In this document: positions 14,324-16,242 of the stretch, in pieces
How the letters are laid out: every line of letters starts with the position of its first letter
How positions within the stretch are numbered: position 1 is the stretch's first letter
DNA from: CAYPJE01 sp964410945
GTDB taxonomy: Bacteria > Fidelibacterota > Marinisomatia > Marinisomatales > TCS56
Direction of reading: 5' to 3'
Assembly: GCA_964410945.1 (NCBI GenBank)
Contig: CAYPJE010000059.1
Span: 1 to 16,242, forward strand
DNA: 16,242 bases
The notes under the pieces: generated by a model
What the model was told of the DNA's origin: nothing
The model's database searches: none
Seen by the model: only the letters and a program-made list of their open reading frames with translations
Program-made: the position numbers and the translations under genes

Positions 14324-15673
14324 TTGTTTAAAAGAACTATTACAAAAGAATTAGAAGATTGGTCTAATTTACCAGACCGAAAACCGCTGATAATCCGTGG
14401 CGCTCGACAGGTAGGCAAGACTACTCTTGTAGATGAATTTGCCAAGTCGCGCTATAATTATGCCTATTTAAATCTCGAGCGCCCGGCTGCAGCAGATATA
14501 TTTCAGCGCGGCCATTCACCTGAAGATATTCTCCAGTCCATATTTTTACATACTAAACTCAATACCTCCCGAAAGAAAACCCTGATTTTCCTTGATGAAA
14601 TCCAGAATGTGCCGGAGGCCGTAGGAATGCTGCGGTATTTTTACGAGGAATTCCCTGACTTGCTGGTCGTTGCAGCCGGATCACTGCTGGAATTATTGAT
14701 AAGAAACAATCAAATCAGTTTTCCGGTGGGACGGGTCGACTATCGTTATCTATACCCAATGAACTTCGAGGAATACCTTTTGGCTCAATCCGCCCATCTG
14801 GCTGTGGAATACTATAATACAATACCATGCCCGAATCTGGCACACACCAATTTATTCAAGCAATTCCATGATTATAGTCTGATTGGCGGTATGCCGGAAA
14901 TCCTGGCCCGGCGGTTAGATGGCAATGATATCATTTCTGTGGGACAGATAATGGATCGATTGTTAACCGCTTATCTGGATGATTTTCCCAAGTATTCGCC
15001 CAGCCCAAAATCGATTACCCATTTGCGTCACACAATAAATTCTGCGCCCCTTCTGGCTGGCCAACGGATAAAGTATGCCGGATTCGGTGAATCAGATTAT
15101 AGATCGCGGGAAATGAGAGAAGCTCTCTGCTTGCTGGAACAAGCAATGATCATCCGTTTGATTTATCCCACAACCCGCTGGGAGCAACCTGCCGTTATTG
15201 ACCGGAAGAAATCCCCAAAACTGTTTTTCTTCGATATTGGATTGGTCAACTATCGGGCCGGACTGCAAGCTGAGTTAATAAAATTCCAGGATTTACATGC
15301 TTTCCATCGCGGCCTGGTTGCAGAACAGGTTGTGTATCAGGAAATTATCGCCACGGATTTTACAACCAACCGAAGCCCTTTATTTTGGATCCGGGATAAA
15401 CATCAATCAAACGCCGAAATTGATTACCTGCTGCCGGCTGGCAGTCTATTAATTCCTGTGGAAGTGAAGGCCGGACCCACCGGTAAGCTGCGCTCGCTCC
15501 ACCAGTTCATGCAGCGTTCCGGCGGAAAACATGGTATCCGGTTACACTCCGGAGAACTGCGGATCGATCCCGTGCGCACACCCGACGGCTATGAATTCAA
15601 TCTCTTGAGCCTGCCCTATTTTTTGGCAGGAAAATTGAATGAATACGGGCAGTGGTTTATCAGCGAATATTAA
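14324..15673 (+). CDS. AAA ATPase with DUF4143 domain
   Basis: A 449-residue ATPase of the AAA_14 plus DUF4143 architecture, widespread in FCB bacteria and archaea and of unsettled function. Walker A is GARQVGKTT at 26-34, Walker B is LIFLDEIQ at 87-94, and AAGS at 117-120 sits at the sensor position. The C-terminal part has the DUF4143 segments DIGLVNY at 304-310 and LVAEQVVYQE at 331-340, followed by AEIDYLL and IPVEVKAG. There Glu334, Asp367, Glu380 and Lys382 form a PD-(D/E)xK nuclease-like pattern. Translation must start at the TTG at 14324 (or a rarer codon): an in-frame TGA lies at 14300-14302 and the next ATG would delete Walker A. MFKRTITKEL is also the normal family N-terminus. No clear Shine-Dalgarno site is visible. 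The stop TAA is shared in a TTAA with the convergent gene. Confidence 0.92.
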   Translation: MFKRTITKELEDWSNLPDRKPLIIRGARQVGKTTLVDEFAKSRYNYAYLNLERPAAADIFQRGHSPEDILQSIFLHTKLNTSRKKTLIFLDEIQNVPEAVGMLRYFYEEFPDLLVVAAGSLLELLIRNNQISFPVGRVDYRYLYPMNFEEYLLAQSAHLAVEYYNTIPCPNLAHTNLFKQFHDYSLIGGMPEILARRLDGNDIISVGQIMDRLLTAYLDDFPKYSPSPKSITHLRHTINSAPLLAGQRIKYAGFGESDYRSREMREALCLLEQAMIIRLIYPTTRWEQPAVIDRKKSPKLFFFDIGLVNYRAGLQAELIKFQDLHAFHRGLVAEQVVYQEIIATDFTTNRSPLFWIRDKHQSNAEIDYLLPAGSLLIPVEVKAGPTGKLRSLHQFMQRSGGKHGIRLHSGELRIDPVRTPDGYEFNLLSLPYFLAGKLNEYGQWFISEY

Positions 15674-16242
15674 CCGGTATTCCAGGTAACGATATACTCG
15701 GTCAACTCCGGTAGCTCAACAGTCGGCAGATCAACGGTCAATTGACCATTCAACCCCAGTTCTTTGGCTGCTAATTCAAAATGACACATGGCGATACCCA
15801 TATCAACCCGCTGCAAATCGGCAGCCTTGATCATTTCCGAATAATTGCGCGATCGTTTCAAATAGAAATGAAAACAATTGCCGTCTTTTAGTATCCGCCA
15901 GGGCTGACGGTTGGAGGCCGAAGGTGCCAGGTGTACCATTTCCAATACCGTGGCATATTGCCCGGCATCCGTCTCAGAAAGTGGTGCATCAAAATTTTTA
16001 TTGAAAAACAGCCATTCCCAGGGTTTACGTGTGCGAGACTTGGCACTTCGACGGATTATACGATCCCGAATGCTGCGCCGGGTCGTACCATAACCCACCG
16101 GTGTTACCGCAGGTATGATTTCATTGTCCCGCACAGCAAGTAACGGCCCAAATTCGCTGCGCCTGAAAGTTCCCCCCAACCAGCAGGTGGCCAAATCAAG
16201 GTCGGTCATTTTCAGGATGATTTTTTCCAGCAGATAGCCGTA
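15670..16242 (-). CDS. Nitroreductase-family protein, 5' end outside the window
   Basis: The C-terminal 190 residues of a nitroreductase-like flavoprotein, most like the TM1586-type family. The frame stays open through the right edge. The codons upstream of the ATG at 16209 read YGYLLEKIILK, which continues naturally into MTDLDLATCWLGGTF, so the ATG is internal and the gene is cut by the window. Recognisable segments are E-K-I-ILKM-DL-L-TCWLGGTF, then MVHLAPSASNRQPWRI, where the S-x-S-N-R-Q-P-W motif is the FMN-binding hallmark of nitroreductases, and VDMGIAMCHFELAAKELGL. The order is unusual: the SASNRQPW motif appears after the TCWLGG segment, which fits the duplicated half-domain layout of TM1586-like proteins, where one chain holds two half-repeats. 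It would use FMN and NAD(P)H; the substrate is unknown. Confidence 0.85.
   Translation of the reverse strand, partial: YGYLLEKIILKMTDLDLATCWLGGTFRRSEFGPLLAVRDNEIIPAVTPVGYGTTRRSIRDRIIRRSAKSRTRKPWEWLFFNKNFDAPLSETDAGQYATVLEMVHLAPSASNRQPWRILKDGNCFHFYLKRSRNYSEMIKAADLQRVDMGIAMCHFELAAKELGLNGQLTVDLPTVELPELTEYIVTWNTG

Noticed and set aside
1..16242. CRISPR array, tRNA, rRNA, toxin-antitoxin pair or phage genes
   Set aside because: No spaced direct-repeat array, cloverleaf or phage-type gene was seen; the only tandem repeats are the two units at the left edge.

Overview
This window looks like chromosomal DNA from an uncultured or little-studied bacterium of the FCB group in the broad sense (Calditrichota, Marinimicrobia, KSB1 or a relative). 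The main clue is the C-terminal type IX secretion sorting domain on the first gene. The frequent GGAGG/AAGGA ribosome binding sites argue against a typical Bacteroidota genome. The taxonomic call is inference. Coding is dense, mostly on the minus strand, with many 1-4 nt start/stop overlaps.

Left edge (1-1131): two copies of a 25-nt-period repeat, resembling the end of an IS21-type insertion sequence, abut a beta-helix secreted protein gene that has lost its 5' part and ends in a T9SS sorting domain.

Methionine operon (1133-8288, minus strand): a promoter candidate, a clear SAM-I riboswitch and an intrinsic terminator precede metY, metX, a fused aspartokinase-homoserine dehydrogenase (thrA type), asd and a Gfo/Idh/MocA oxidoreductase of unknown substrate. 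The first four enzymes cover every step from aspartate to homocysteine. One SAM-sensing leader therefore appears to control the whole trunk plus the methionine branch, including steps also needed for threonine and lysine.

Intergenic region (8289-8649) and small gene (8650-8946): AT-rich DNA with a cluster of perfect inverted repeats (REP/MITE-like), then a possible two-helix membrane protein.

Export and regulation cluster (8988-14155, minus strand): a TetR-type regulator, an ABC-2 exporter (ATPase plus two permeases, with 4-nt overlaps), an NmrA-like NAD(P)-binding protein and a lipoprotein renal-dipeptidase homologue. Just upstream of tetR is a perfect 14-bp inverted repeat that overlaps a good -35/-10 promoter, a strong autoregulatory operator candidate.

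Right edge (14194-16242): a near-consensus divergent promoter leads to an AAA/DUF4143 ATPase with a TTG start. It converges on a nitroreductase-like gene whose 5' end lies beyond the window; the two stop codons share one palindromic TTAA. No tRNA, rRNA, CRISPR array or complete transposase gene was seen.
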